Origin: [Candidatus Thermochlorobacteriaceae] bacterium GBChlB
GTDB lineage: Bacteria > Bacteroidota > Chlorobiia > Chlorobiales > Thermochlorobacteraceae
Length of the DNA: 47,273 nt
Assembly (NCBI GenBank): GCA_000724175.1
Contig: JPGV01000029.1
Span: 75,379 to 122,651 of the forward strand
Reading direction: 5' to 3'
The number at the start of each line of letters is the position of its first letter. Position 1 is the stretch's first letter. Positions 1 through 9,041 of this stretch are shown here, piece after piece. A program made the position numbers and the translations under genes. Under the pieces are notes generated by a model. It was not told the origin of the DNA. It did no database searches and was given only the letters and a program-made list of their open reading frames with translations.

Positions 1-3000
1 GTCGGGTTAAATGGATTCGGATAGTTCTGCGACAAGTTGTAGCTAAAGACACGTGCTTGCACGGGTTCGCGGACTTCCACGCTCACAGTTTGAGCGTAGT
101 CATGCACCGTGCCGTCGAGGTCAAATGAGCGCAGTTTGTAGGTATATCGCTTTCCGACTTCAACGCCGCCATCCAAGAAACTGTAATTTGTCGCGGTTGT
201 CGTTGTGCCTTTGCCCTTGAGTTCTGGCGAGAAGCGGAACGATGCGATTTCTTGCTGCTCTTGGCTGCTTGTCTCCTCGCTGGCGGAACGCAGCACAACG
301 AAGCCCGCATTTTGACGTTCCGACGCGGTTGTCCAATTTAGCCTGACGCCCTCGCGGGTTGCCGCACCTGTAAACGCCGAGAGTTCGACGGGCAATGGAT
401 TATCGCCGCCTTCATCGCCAATGGCAAATTCAGAGAACGAGTTGAACGGCACCGTGCTTTCTAAGTTGCCCGCATTGATTGTTCCGCCGATGTTCTGCCA
501 AGCCGATGTGCTGTTGTCGCGTTTCAGCCAGCGCAGCGCGGGTGGATTCGTTACGCCCGCCAGAGCGGTTAAGGGAATGCTGACTCTGCCGTTGGTAAAT
601 ACCATATCGGTGTTCGTGAAGTCCCAATAGTATTGGCTTGCGCGCGTGATTCCCGTCGGCAACGTCGTTGCTCTCGGCGGAGAGTTTAGTGAGGTAACAG
701 TTAAAATACCAGATGTTGTAACATCGGCCACAAAGGTAATTGACGTGCCAGTAAAGGTGGTTGTGCTGGCTGTCCCTACCGCAGGCGTCGCTGTCTCGGT
801 GATAACGGCATTTGGAATTTGCTCGCCAAAGACGATAAACGGCAAGCCTTGCGGTGCTGCATTGTCTAAAATATCGCCCCACGCTGTTCCATTAAACTGC
901 CGCGCGTTTCCGGTGGTGGTTTGTCCTTCAATCGTAATTGGCGGCACCCAAGGACCTGACGTAAGCGTTCCGCCGGTTTGCCAATCGATCCAGTAGGTTC
1001 CGGGCGCAAGCGTCAAGCCGTTGGTAAGCGCGACCGTCTGCGCCATCAGCGGACGGTCAACGTTGGTCAATGTTCCGCTAACGCGGTAAATACCAGAGAA
1101 TTGGGTGCGCGCCATGCGGTTCGTGGTCGTATTTCCAAATACAATTTGGCTGCCAGCATCGCCCGGTCTGCCGCGCCAAATCCGCAGATTCACGTTGTTT
1201 ATCGTAGAGGTGATTGGGGAACCTGTTTGGTAGGCATAAAAAACAAGCGAGTCCAGCCGCCAGCCCTGTCCCGCGGGGACGACGAAGTCGTCAGCGACTC
1301 TATTAGCAGAAGGAATTGAATGTAGGAATCCAAATGAGCTTAAACCAGTGGCGATGTTGCTTGCGTCGGCAAAGTTTGCGCCCTCGGCAGGGTTTGTAAC
1401 CAGCGGGCCGTTGCTGTAAATCTGTTGAGGTGAGGGCGCAACGACGGTAAAGGTCGAGCTACCTGCGGTCAAGCTCAATCCTGATACGGTCAGTTGAACG
1501 CCGCTTTGCGCTGTGTTGTATGTCAGGTTACGGAAGATGACCACATTTTGACCCGGATTGACGGTCGCGGTCAGCGGGCCACTCAGCGTTCCAGACCCGG
1601 CTGTTAATGACAGCGTTACCGTGCCGCCGTTCGGTGCGGGTTGCGGATTTCCGCCCGCATCTTGCAGTTGTGCAATCACAGTGAAGGGGATATTGATTGT
1701 CGGCGCCAGCGGGTTTAAAATCGCAAAGCGCGTTGCCGGATTTTGAGGCACAAACCGATACGTGCGACCCACATCAGGGTTTATATTGTTTCTGACATTG
1801 AACGTGATGTCAGTTCTGGACAGCACAAAGATGTTCCCTGTCGCTGTTCCAAACGGGGCGTTCCATGCTGTTGCAGAGCCTTTGTTTAGAACAACGACTT
1901 GAGCGGCAGCCGTTGATAAGCCTTTAATACCCATGCCAAATGTTCTAAACGTGGGCGCTCCGATTGATGGGGCGAATGTTCCATATACAAATTCTACCAC
2001 GCCGCTTTCGTAGAGTTTGATTTGGAAATTCATGTTGTCGTACTGAATTGGCACTGCGGTTGACTTTTCGCGCACATTCTTGAACTGAATTGTGCAGACG
2101 CGATTCGGAGCTGTTCCTGTGGTGTGAACTCGATACTCCGGCGTTGATGTGCCAGCTTGCAAGTCGTGGTTCAATACCGAGATGATATCGACGTCCAATG
2201 CATTTGTGCTTGCCAATACGCCACCTGCGCCCGTTTGGTCTTGTGGAGTTGTAATAAACAACGCAGCACTCGATGGATTCGTGCTGCCCAGTTTGATAAA
2301 GCCGTTGGTGTTTAGAATGAATTGACTATACACCCTGCCGTTGTAATCAAAATTGAAGCCGATATTGACGGGCGCGGAGTTGGCATCGTCAAAATTGGCG
2401 GTGGTAATCGCGCTACCGTTTGAGCCTAAGTCTGTGTAGCCTGTATTGACGTTGAATGTCGTCGCTGGCGAGTAGCGAAACACACCGCCAACTGTCAGAA
2501 TGGAAAACAGCGGGCTGGTTTCCACGACGGCTCCGCTGTTTGCCGTCAAACGAATTTGATAATCGTTGCCGTCAGCGAGCGCGACGGGCGGCGTATAGGC
2601 AAAGGTGCCTGTGTTCGGCGTTCCAGCGGAGATAGAGCTATTGAACGCGCCGCCTTTGAGCAAGTCGATGACCACGTTGCCCGTGATGATGCCCGTATTC
2701 GTCCAAGTGATATTGACCGACTGCCCCTTTGTCCATGACGCTCCTGAAACTGGGTTTGTCAGCGTCAATGTTGGATTTCCCAAAGCAGCTTGGACAGCGC
2801 GCCGAGCATTCACTCTGCCGTATCCCATTTGGAACGTCCATGTTCCCAGCGTTCTGCCACTTGCTGTGCCGTAGGGATAACCGCCGACTTTATCGGTCGT
2901 TGTTTGTAAAATTTCCTCGAGTTGAGTGCCTGTCAAGGTCGGGTTAGCCGAGGCGGCAAGCGCAACGACGCCTGCGGCAATCGGACACGCTGCCGATGTG

Positions 3001-4541
3001 CCACCGAAGAACGTTTCATTGTCTGCGGTGTAGCCTGCTGTGCCAGCGCGGTCGGTCGTCAGCGTACTAACGCCCGGCGCGACCACATCAAGGTCGTTTC
3101 CGAATTGAGAAAAGCCCGCTTTGCGGTCGGTGTTGTCGGTTGCGCCGACGGCGATGATGTTTGCGGCTCTCGCCGGATAACCAACCGTGCTGGCGCCGCT
3201 GTTGCCAGCCGAAAAGAGCATAACGGCACCAAGCCCGCCGCGCGCGTTTGTGCGGACGCTGGAAAAGCTGGCTTCCCACGACGCATTGCCACTGCCACCG
3301 CCCCAACTTTGGCTGACAGCCACAAGCCCCGTTACCGTATCCGTCGCTGAAGCGCATCGTGCGATAACCGCGTCGGTTGTAGAAAAACCGCCTGAAGAGT
3401 TGAAGTTAAATCCGTTTCTGACCAAGTGAACGCGCACGTTGTATCCGACGCTGGCGACGCTTGAGTTGTTGTTGGTGAGAGCGGCAATCAAGCCGGCGCA
3501 CGGCGTGCCGTGATTTTCATTTGCAGCGCCGGGATTTTGTGGGCTCGCTGGACCGCCAAAGCCGCTTGACCCATCTGTGCCGGCGGCATCGTAGCTGCTG
3601 GTGATTTTTCCTGCCAACTCTGGATGAGTTAAATCATATCCTGAATCCCAAACGGAGACGACGACCGTCGAAGAGCCTGTGGTTAAGTCCCATGCCGTCG
3701 TCGCGCTGATGTCTGCGCCAACCGTGCCAGTTTGCCCGCTGATGGTTTGTCCGGTGTTTTGCAAGAACCACTGTTGGCTGAACGACGGGTCGTTGGGCGT
3801 TAGGAAAAATCGTATTGGCCTTGTCGGCAGCATAGGTAAAAATGGGTTCTTTGTCGGGCGCGGTTGCGACGATAAAATCATCTGACGAATCCGTTCTTCG
3901 GCTTCGTCAATTGCTGGTGCTGGGGTTTTTGTTACTTTGTCTGTGCTTTGGTGCGAGTAGCAAATGTGCATAAAGTTCGGCTGCGCAAACTCGACCAGCC
4001 CGCTCTCGACCATGCGTTGAGAGGCCAGAAACGGGTCAACGCCGTCATCGAGCCGCACCAATACTTGCTCTTTGTCGCGCCCCATTCGGAATGTTTCAAT
4101 CACGTTTGCAGAGACTTCAGCGTTCATGCTTTGCAGCCGGGCGTCGCCTTTTGCCTTCGGCATATAAATCACTTCGTTGGTTACATAGAGTGTGTCGCCC
4201 TCCAACGTCATAAAGGCAGGATAGGCGCTTTCCACTTCGGGGGTCGCTCTTAGTTGCGCCAACAACGCTGTCATTTTAGACTCGGAGCGGTCGGCAGCAT
4301 TAAGTTCATAGCGCAACGCTCGCATGACCAGCGGCTGCTCTCTTTTGAGCGTGAGCCGCCCAAATGACTTCATCAAATCGGTTTTACGCGACGGTAAGAC
4401 ACTCGACTTGTATTTTACATACACCTCCGATGTCGATGCAATCAATGACCGCTTTTCTCCCTTGTAGTAGTAGAACGTGTTTTGCTGCGCCGCCGACAGC
4501 ACTGGCACGAATAGAAGAAAGAGTAAAAGGTATTTTTTCAT
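1..4541 (-). CDS. Secreted S8 subtilase with type IX secretion sorting domain (3' end outside window)
   Basis: Predicted extracellular serine protease, at least 1513 residues, open to the window edge. The start at 4541 gives a clear signal peptide (MKKYLLLFLLFVPVLSAAQ). A prodomain-like region follows to about residue 230. The catalytic triad is visible: WDSG near 297 (DSG rather than the common DTG), NHGTPCAG near 342, and GGTSAACP near 514, with the oxyanion Asn in SAGNSG near 445. A Kre9/KNH-like Ig segment (about 585-665) and further beta-rich repeats come next. The last visible residues read NLSQNYPNPFNP, the start of a T9SS type A sorting domain, so only some 70 residues should be missing. 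FCB bacteria use this domain for outer-membrane export and surface attachment. It is divergent from the acyl-CoA synthetase. The substrate is unknown. Confidence 0.93.
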   Translation of the reverse strand, partial: MKKYLLLFLLFVPVLSAAQQNTFYYYKGEKRSLIASTSEVYVKYKSSVLPSRKTDLMKSFGRLTLKREQPLVMRALRYELNAADRSESKMTALLAQLRATPEVESAYPAFMTLEGDTLYVTNEVIYMPKAKGDARLQSMNAEVSANVIETFRMGRDKEQVLVRLDDGVDPFLASQRMVESGLVEFAQPNFMHICYSHQSTDKVTKTPAPAIDEAEERIRQMILSSQPRPTKNPFLPMLPTRPIRFFLTPNDPSFSQQWFLQNTGQTISGQTGTVGADISATTAWDLTTGSSTVVVSVWDSGYDLTHPELAGKITSSYDAAGTDGSSGFGGPASPQNPGAANENHGTPCAGLIAALTNNNSSVASVGYNVRVHLVRNGFNFNSSGGFSTTDAVIARCASATDTVTGLVAVSQSWGGGSGNASWEASFSSVRTNARGGLGAVMLFSAGNSGASTVGYPARAANIIAVGATDNTDRKAGFSQFGNDLDVVAPGVSTLTTDRAGTAGYTADNETFFGGTSAACPIAAGVVALAASANPTLTGTQLEEILQTTTDKVGGYPYGTASGRTLGTWTFQMGYGRVNARRAVQAALGNPTLTLTNPVSGASWTKGQSVNITWTNTGIITGNVVIDLLKGGAFNSSISAGTPNTGTFAYTPPVALADGNDYQIRLTANSGAVVETSPLFSILTVGGVFRYSPATTFNVNTGYTDLGSNGSAITTANFDDANSAPVNIGFNFDYNGRVYSQFILNTNGFIKLGSTNPSSAALFITTPQDQTGAGGVLASTNALDVDIISVLNHDLQAGTSTPEYRVHTTGTAPNRVCTIQFKNVREKSTAVPIQYDNMNFQIKLYESGVVEFVYGTFAPSIGAPTFRTFGMGIKGLSTAAAQVVVLNKGSATAWNAPFGTATGNIFVLSRTDITFNVRNNINPDVGRTYRFVPQNPATRFAILNPLAPTINIPFTVIAQLQDAGGNPQPAPNGGTVTLSLTAGSGTLSGPLTATVNPGQNVVIFRNLTYNTAQSGVQLTVSGLSLTAGSSTFTVVAPSPQQIYSNGPLVTNPAEGANFADASNIATGLSSFGFLHSIPSANRVADDFVVPAGQGWRLDSLVFYAYQTGSPITSTINNVNLRIWRGRPGDAGSQIVFGNTTTNRMARTQFSGIYRVSGTLTNVDRPLMAQTVALTNGLTLAPGTYWIDWQTGGTLTSGPWVPPITIEGQTTTGNARQFNGTAWGDILDNAAPQGLPFIVFGEQIPNAVITETATPAVGTASTTTFTGTSITFVADVTTSGILTVTSLNSPPRATTLPTGITRASQYYWDFTNTDMVFTNGRVSIPLTALAGVTNPPALRWLKRDNSTSAWQNIGGTINAGNLESTVPFNSFSEFAIGDEGGDNPLPVELSAFTGAATREGVRLNWTTASERQNAGFVVLRSASEETSSQEQQEIASFRFSPELKGKGTTTTATNYSFLDGGVEVGKRYTYKLRSFDLDGTVHDYAQTVSVEVREPVQARVFSYNLSQNYPNPFNP

Positions 4542-4899
4542 AACGCGTGTTGTTTTGATGTTTGTAGAGTTGTTGATAGAAAATGTGCATTACGTTTAGA
4601 TACGCTCGCGCAACAGCCGTTGATTTGCAGTTTCGCAACACTTTGTGTTGAACGATTTAATTGGCGGCATGCCCTTAACGGCAAGCAACGTGCCCTAAGT
4701 TGTTCCACATATTTTGTTGACAGTCTGCAAATGTAAAATTTTCGCTCGTTTTTTGCAAAGCTGCTTTTTTCGAGAGCGTTGCTCATTTGGTCGCGACTGC
4801 GTGTTTCTGCACCGCGCTTTTCTTTTTCAATGAAATTTTCATAAATACGCTGCACAACGCGCTTGACAAATTCACTATCAACGAAACCGTAACAACGCC
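4542..4899. other. Divergent intergenic region, no gene seen
   Basis: These 358 bases separate the divergently transcribed subtilase and acyl-CoA synthetase and should carry both promoters. I found no convincing coding frame, RNA gene or TAnnTTTG element. A TTGACA lies at about 4863, but no good -10 stands 16-18 bases after it. There is a short inverted repeat, AACAC-TTT-GTGTT, near 4640. Confidence 0.5.
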
Positions 4900-6738
4900 A
4901 TGCCACTCATTAATACGACCTTTAAGACCTTGCCCGAGATGTTCTCGAGCGTTTTCACGCACTACAAGGGGCGCAAGGACTGCTTTGCGATGTATCGAAA
5001 ACTCAACGGAAAATATGAAGGCATCTCGCATGACGACCTCAAAGCTGATGTGGATGCGCTTTCAGCCTATCTGACATCCATCGGCGTAGAGAAAGGCGAC
5101 CGTGTGGCGATACTCTCAGAGAACCGTCCTGCGTGGGTCGTCGCTGATATGGCAATTTTGCAACTCGGCGCGATTGACGTGCCGCTCTATCCATCGCTAC
5201 CGCCGAATCAAATCGCTTACATTCTTCAAAATGCTGACTGCAAAGCCGTCATTGTCTCGACTGCCTTGCAACTTGGCAAGGTTCGGAAAATTCGAGACGA
5301 AGTTCCGTCGGTTAAGCATATCATTTCTATGAATGAGTTGGAAACGGCAGGCGATGATGAAATTGAACTCACAAAGGCGCTGGCGTTGGGAAAATCCTAT
5401 CTGCAACACCATCCCACGGCGCTCGACGGCGTTGGCATTTCGGAAGAAGACCTTGCCACGCTCATTTACACGAGCGGCACGACGGGCAATCCGAAAGGCG
5501 TGATGCTCACGCACCGCAACCTTTGCGAGAACATCAAGTCGTGCAATACATCCATGTGCGTGCCGCTCGACATCGGCGAGCAAGATGTCGTGTTGTCGTT
5601 TCTGCCGCTTTGCCACTCTTACGAGCGCACCGCAGGCTATTATATGATGTTCGGCTGCGGCGTCAAGATTTACTACGCTGAAAGCATCGACACGGTCAGC
5701 CTTAACATCACCGAAGCGAAGCCGACGATTGTCATTACCGTGCCGCGCCTATTTGAGCGCATCAAAGCGAGTTTATTCAAGACTATCGATGCTGCTGCAC
5801 CTGTGCGGAAAAAACTTTTTTATTGGGCGCTGGATGTTGGCTACAAATTCCAAGCGGCAGCACGGGAGAAAAAACTTTCGCCAATTATCTCTGCACAACA
5901 TGCGCTTGCCGATACACTCGTCCTCTCCAAAGTGCGCAAGCGGTTCGGCGGCAGAATGCGGTTTTTCATTTCGGGCGGCGCGGCGCTGCCGCAACAGACG
6001 GGCGAATTTTTTGCCGCCGTTGGCCTCTTGATTCTCGAAGGATTTGGTCTGACAGAGACCTCGCCGGTTACGCACGTCAACCGTCCCGACAGCATCAAGT
6101 ATGGCACCGTCGGTCCCGTCATCGCTAATGTCGAGCATAAAATCGCGCCCGATGGCGAGATTCTCCTGCGCGGTCCGAACATCATGAAAGGCTATTGGCG
6201 CGACGAGGCTGCCACGCGCGAAGTCATTGAACCCGACGGCTGGTTTCACACCGGAGACATCGGCGAAATCGATGAGATGGGACGGCTCAAAATCACCGAC
6301 CGCAAGAAGCATATCATTGTCAACTCTGGCGGCAAGAACATCGCACCGCTTCCAATTGAAAACCTGATTGCGAACAACCCATACGTCGACCAAGTTGTTG
6401 TCTTAGGCGAGAAGCGCCCGTTCCTCAGCGCGGTGATTGTGCCGAACTTCGACAGCCTACGCCAATTCGCCGACCGTGAAGGCATTACATTTGAATCCAA
6501 CGCCCAGCTTATTGAGAAAGAGCCGATAAAAAAACTCTTCGACGAACACTTGAAGAAAATTTCGCGCGATCTGGCAAGCCACGAAAAAGTGCGCCGTTTC
6601 TTGCTCGTCGCCGAGCCATTCTCGATTGAAAAAGGTGAAATGACGCCGACGATGAAAGTCAAACGCAAGTTCGTCGAGGAAAAATTTAAAGATGAGTTGG
6701 AAGCGCTCTACAAAGGGTTGGTCTATGAGGCGGATTAA
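4900..6738 (+). CDS. Long-chain fatty acid-CoA ligase (AMP-forming)
   Basis: Activates fatty acids to acyl-CoA through an acyl-AMP intermediate, for beta-oxidation or lipid recycling; cytoplasmic or membrane-associated. 612 residues, normal for the FadD/long-chain ACS family. ANL-superfamily motifs are in order: the P-loop YTSGTTGNPKG (from residue 190), EGFGLTETSP, LRGPNIMKGYW (about 422), the hinge motif GWFHTGDIG (447), and the C-terminal catalytic Lys in TPTMKVKR (Lys586). No strong Shine-Dalgarno precedes the ATG. It stands alone, divergent from the subtilase and convergent with the CDF transporter. Chain-length preference cannot be read from the sequence. Confidence 0.93.
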   Translation: MPLINTTFKTLPEMFSSVFTHYKGRKDCFAMYRKLNGKYEGISHDDLKADVDALSAYLTSIGVEKGDRVAILSENRPAWVVADMAILQLGAIDVPLYPSLPPNQIAYILQNADCKAVIVSTALQLGKVRKIRDEVPSVKHIISMNELETAGDDEIELTKALALGKSYLQHHPTALDGVGISEEDLATLIYTSGTTGNPKGVMLTHRNLCENIKSCNTSMCVPLDIGEQDVVLSFLPLCHSYERTAGYYMMFGCGVKIYYAESIDTVSLNITEAKPTIVITVPRLFERIKASLFKTIDAAAPVRKKLFYWALDVGYKFQAAAREKKLSPIISAQHALADTLVLSKVRKRFGGRMRFFISGGAALPQQTGEFFAAVGLLILEGFGLTETSPVTHVNRPDSIKYGTVGPVIANVEHKIAPDGEILLRGPNIMKGYWRDEAATREVIEPDGWFHTGDIGEIDEMGRLKITDRKKHIIVNSGGKNIAPLPIENLIANNPYVDQVVVLGEKRPFLSAVIVPNFDSLRQFADREGITFESNAQLIEKEPIKKLFDEHLKKISRDLASHEKVRRFLLVAEPFSIEKGEMTPTMKVKRKFVEEKFKDELEALYKGLVYEAD

Positions 6739-6791
6739 CCAATGCCGTTTGTTTATCAGCAGAAATGCCGAGGCTTGATGCTCGAGCTGAC

Positions 6792-7760
6792 TCAACGCAC
6801 ATGGTTGTGATGATGCTCATCGCGCGATTTCATTTCGGCAGCTTCGGTGCAGCCGTCGCCGTGTTTGATGGCGGATTTTACTTTGGCGTTTTCAAGCTGC
6901 ACCGTAACATGTTCAATGTTGAATTTTTCTTTCAACATTTTGTTGATGCCGAGAATGAGTGTTTCGCTGCAATCATATTCATCGACCAAGACATGACAGC
7001 TAAGCGCGTTCACGCCCGACGTGATTGACCACACGTGAAGGTCGTGCAAATCACAGACGTGCGTCATGTCGCGTAGCGCCCGCTCGACGCCCACAATATC
7101 AAGGTCTTTTGGCACAGACTCGAGCAACACATCAACCGCTTCAACGATGATTCCCCACGCACTTCGGACAATCAGCGCGGCGATAAAAAAGCTGACGATG
7201 GAATCTATCGGCGTCCAGCCCGTCAGCCACAGCAGCGCCGCACCGACCAACACGCCGACCGATCCCAGTAAATCGCTCAAGACATGCAGATACGCCGCCC
7301 GCACATTGACGCTCGCGGCGCTCGACGGATGCAGCAGCAGCACACTTATGATATTGGCAACCAAGCCAATGCCGCCATAGAGCATCATTTCTGACGAGTG
7401 AATGTCCTGCGTTTCAAACAGCCTGCGCACTGCCTCATAGCAAATCAGCATGGTAACGCCGAAGAGCAAGACGCCGTTGGCGAGCGCAGCTAAAATCTCG
7501 ACTCGATAAAATCCGTAGGTGCGCTGGGGCGTTGCGGGAAGCCGTGCTGCCCATGCGGCAAAGTATCCCAGCAAGAGCGAAAAGACGTCGGTCGCCATGT
7601 GTCCCGCGTCGGCGATGAGCGCGAGGCTGCCGCTTAAAAATCCGCCGATGAGTTCCACAAGAAAGACCGTTAGGGTTATGAGCGACGCCCAGCCCAACCC
7701 GCGTCTTGCATGGTCGCTCGTTTGAAGTTTGTGCAAGTAAATGTCGTGATTATGTTCCAT
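6792..7760 (-). CDS. CDF-family divalent metal cation efflux transporter
   Basis: Exports Zn2+, Co2+, Fe2+ or similar across the inner membrane by proton antiport. 322 residues with about six membrane segments and a cytoplasmic C-terminal dimer domain (LHDLHVWSI). The transport-site motifs are present: D51-x-x-H54-x-x-x-D58 in TM2 and H159-x-x-x-D163 in TM5. Short His-rich stretches sit at both ends (MEHNHD and DEHHHNH), as in CzcD/ZitB proteins. It starts 18 bases after a LolC/E-type permease and is the last gene of an eight-gene minus-strand block whose first gene is ferritin-like, so iron or another metal is plausible. Substrate specificity is not determined. Confidence 0.92.
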   Translation of the reverse strand: MEHNHDIYLHKLQTSDHARRGLGWASLITLTVFLVELIGGFLSGSLALIADAGHMATDVFSLLLGYFAAWAARLPATPQRTYGFYRVEILAALANGVLLFGVTMLICYEAVRRLFETQDIHSSEMMLYGGIGLVANIISVLLLHPSSAASVNVRAAYLHVLSDLLGSVGVLVGAALLWLTGWTPIDSIVSFFIAALIVRSAWGIIVEAVDVLLESVPKDLDIVGVERALRDMTHVCDLHDLHVWSITSGVNALSCHVLVDEYDCSETLILGINKMLKEKFNIEHVTVQLENAKVKSAIKHGDGCTEAAEMKSRDEHHHNHVR

Positions 7761-7778
7761 AGTTCTCTCGGTTGATTT

Positions 7779-9029
7779 TCACTTTCGCGCGGCGCGGTCG
7801 AGCACCGTTGCAGCTTTCTTGGCTGGGTAAATGCTTGCCAGCACTGCAATGCCCACCGCCGCAGCTGCGGCAATCAAAAAATCGTCTCGCTCAATTGCCA
7901 CTGGATACGCCTTGATGATAAACGCGTCGCCGTAGGGCAACGGCACAATGCCAAACGTTTGCTGCGCTGTGCAAATCAGCCAGCCCAATCCAATGCCGAT
8001 TGCCGTGCCGATGACGCCAATGAGCAATCCCTCGAAGAGGAAAATTTTTTCAATGCTTTGCTTTGTCATTCCAATACAATAAAGGAAATACAAATCCTGT
8101 TTTTTTTCAATCGCTGTCATCGTGAGCGACCCAATCAGGCTCATTGAGGCAACGATGATAATTAGCATCAGGATGATGAAACTTCCCCACTTTTCAAGTT
8201 TCATCACGCGGAAAAGTTCTTCGTATTTATCGGAGAGCGACTGCACGGCGTAGCGCTCGTTGAGCTGTTTTTCCATCAGCCACGCTTGAACCTGTTTTTT
8301 GAGCGTCTCGTTATCGATGCCAGCTGAGGCGTAAATATCAACGCCGCTAATATCGGCGGGCGACAGCCTGAAAATGCGTTGCGTGATTGGAAGAGCAGCA
8401 AGCACGTAGGCATCGTCGTAGGCTCTGTGCGCCGAGAAATAATTTTGAACGGTCAAGACGGGCAATTCGGGAGCGCTTGCCGTAATGCCGCGTTGCAGTG
8501 CGTCTAAGCCGTCGTCAATCGCTCTGGGGCTGAGCAAACGGGCTTCGGTTTTGTATGTCGCCGTAAATTTTTGAGCCAGCCCAATTCCAATCGTTAGGCT
8601 CTGGTTATCGAGTGGTTCGTAGCCTGCATCTAAAAATCGCGCCATGCGTTTATAGGCGCTTTGCTCTATGCCTTTAAGCGCCACAACGCCGCTTTGCCGC
8701 TCAGTTATCATCAAGACTTTTCCCTCGACGAAGCGATGCACCGATGCCACACTCGGCAGCCGTTTCAATTCCAAGAGCAGCGTATCCGAAATGGACATCG
8801 ACGCGCCGCGCGTTGACACAAGCTGCACATCGCTATCGACGACCAAAAACAAATCCGTCGCTAATTTACGAAAGCCGTTGAGGACACTCAACACAACCAC
8901 AATGGTGGTTACACCGATGATGACGCCTAAGATGCTAATGCCAGTGATGATATTGATGACGCGCGTTTTTTTGGCGGCGCGAATAAATCGATATGCCGCT
9001 AACTGCGCAACCTTGCCTTGATAACTCAT
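7779..9029 (-). CDS. LolC/LolE-type ABC permease (FtsX domain)
   Basis: Inner-membrane subunit of the LolCDE class, which releases lipoproteins to the outer membrane, or of a related MacB-like exporter. 416 residues: an N-terminal membrane segment (about 25-52) followed by VLNGF, as in LolC/E, a periplasmic MacB-PCD-like domain (about 55-270), then three membrane segments in the C-terminal FtsX domain. It is 12 bases downstream of the cNMP/PP2C phosphatase and 18 bases upstream of the CDF exporter. A second LolC/E-like permease lies on the other side of the phosphatase, so the pair probably forms a heterodimer. No ATPase is adjacent; the nearest LolD-type ATPase is at 25777. Confidence 0.85.
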   Translation of the reverse strand: MSYQGKVAQLAAYRFIRAAKKTRVINIITGISILGVIIGVTTIVVVLSVLNGFRKLATDLFLVVDSDVQLVSTRGASMSISDTLLLELKRLPSVASVHRFVEGKVLMITERQSGVVALKGIEQSAYKRMARFLDAGYEPLDNQSLTIGIGLAQKFTATYKTEARLLSPRAIDDGLDALQRGITASAPELPVLTVQNYFSAHRAYDDAYVLAALPITQRIFRLSPADISGVDIYASAGIDNETLKKQVQAWLMEKQLNERYAVQSLSDKYEELFRVMKLEKWGSFIILMLIIIVASMSLIGSLTMTAIEKKQDLYFLYCIGMTKQSIEKIFLFEGLLIGVIGTAIGIGLGWLICTAQQTFGIVPLPYGDAFIIKAYPVAIERDDFLIAAAAAVGIAVLASIYPAKKAATVLDRAARK

Positions 9030-9041
9030 GGGTAATGACGT

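Noticed and set aside
4863-4890. TTGACA as a -35 box before the acyl-CoA synthetase
   Set aside because: No TATAAT-like hexamer at 16-18 bases; the spaced hexamer reads ACCGTA.
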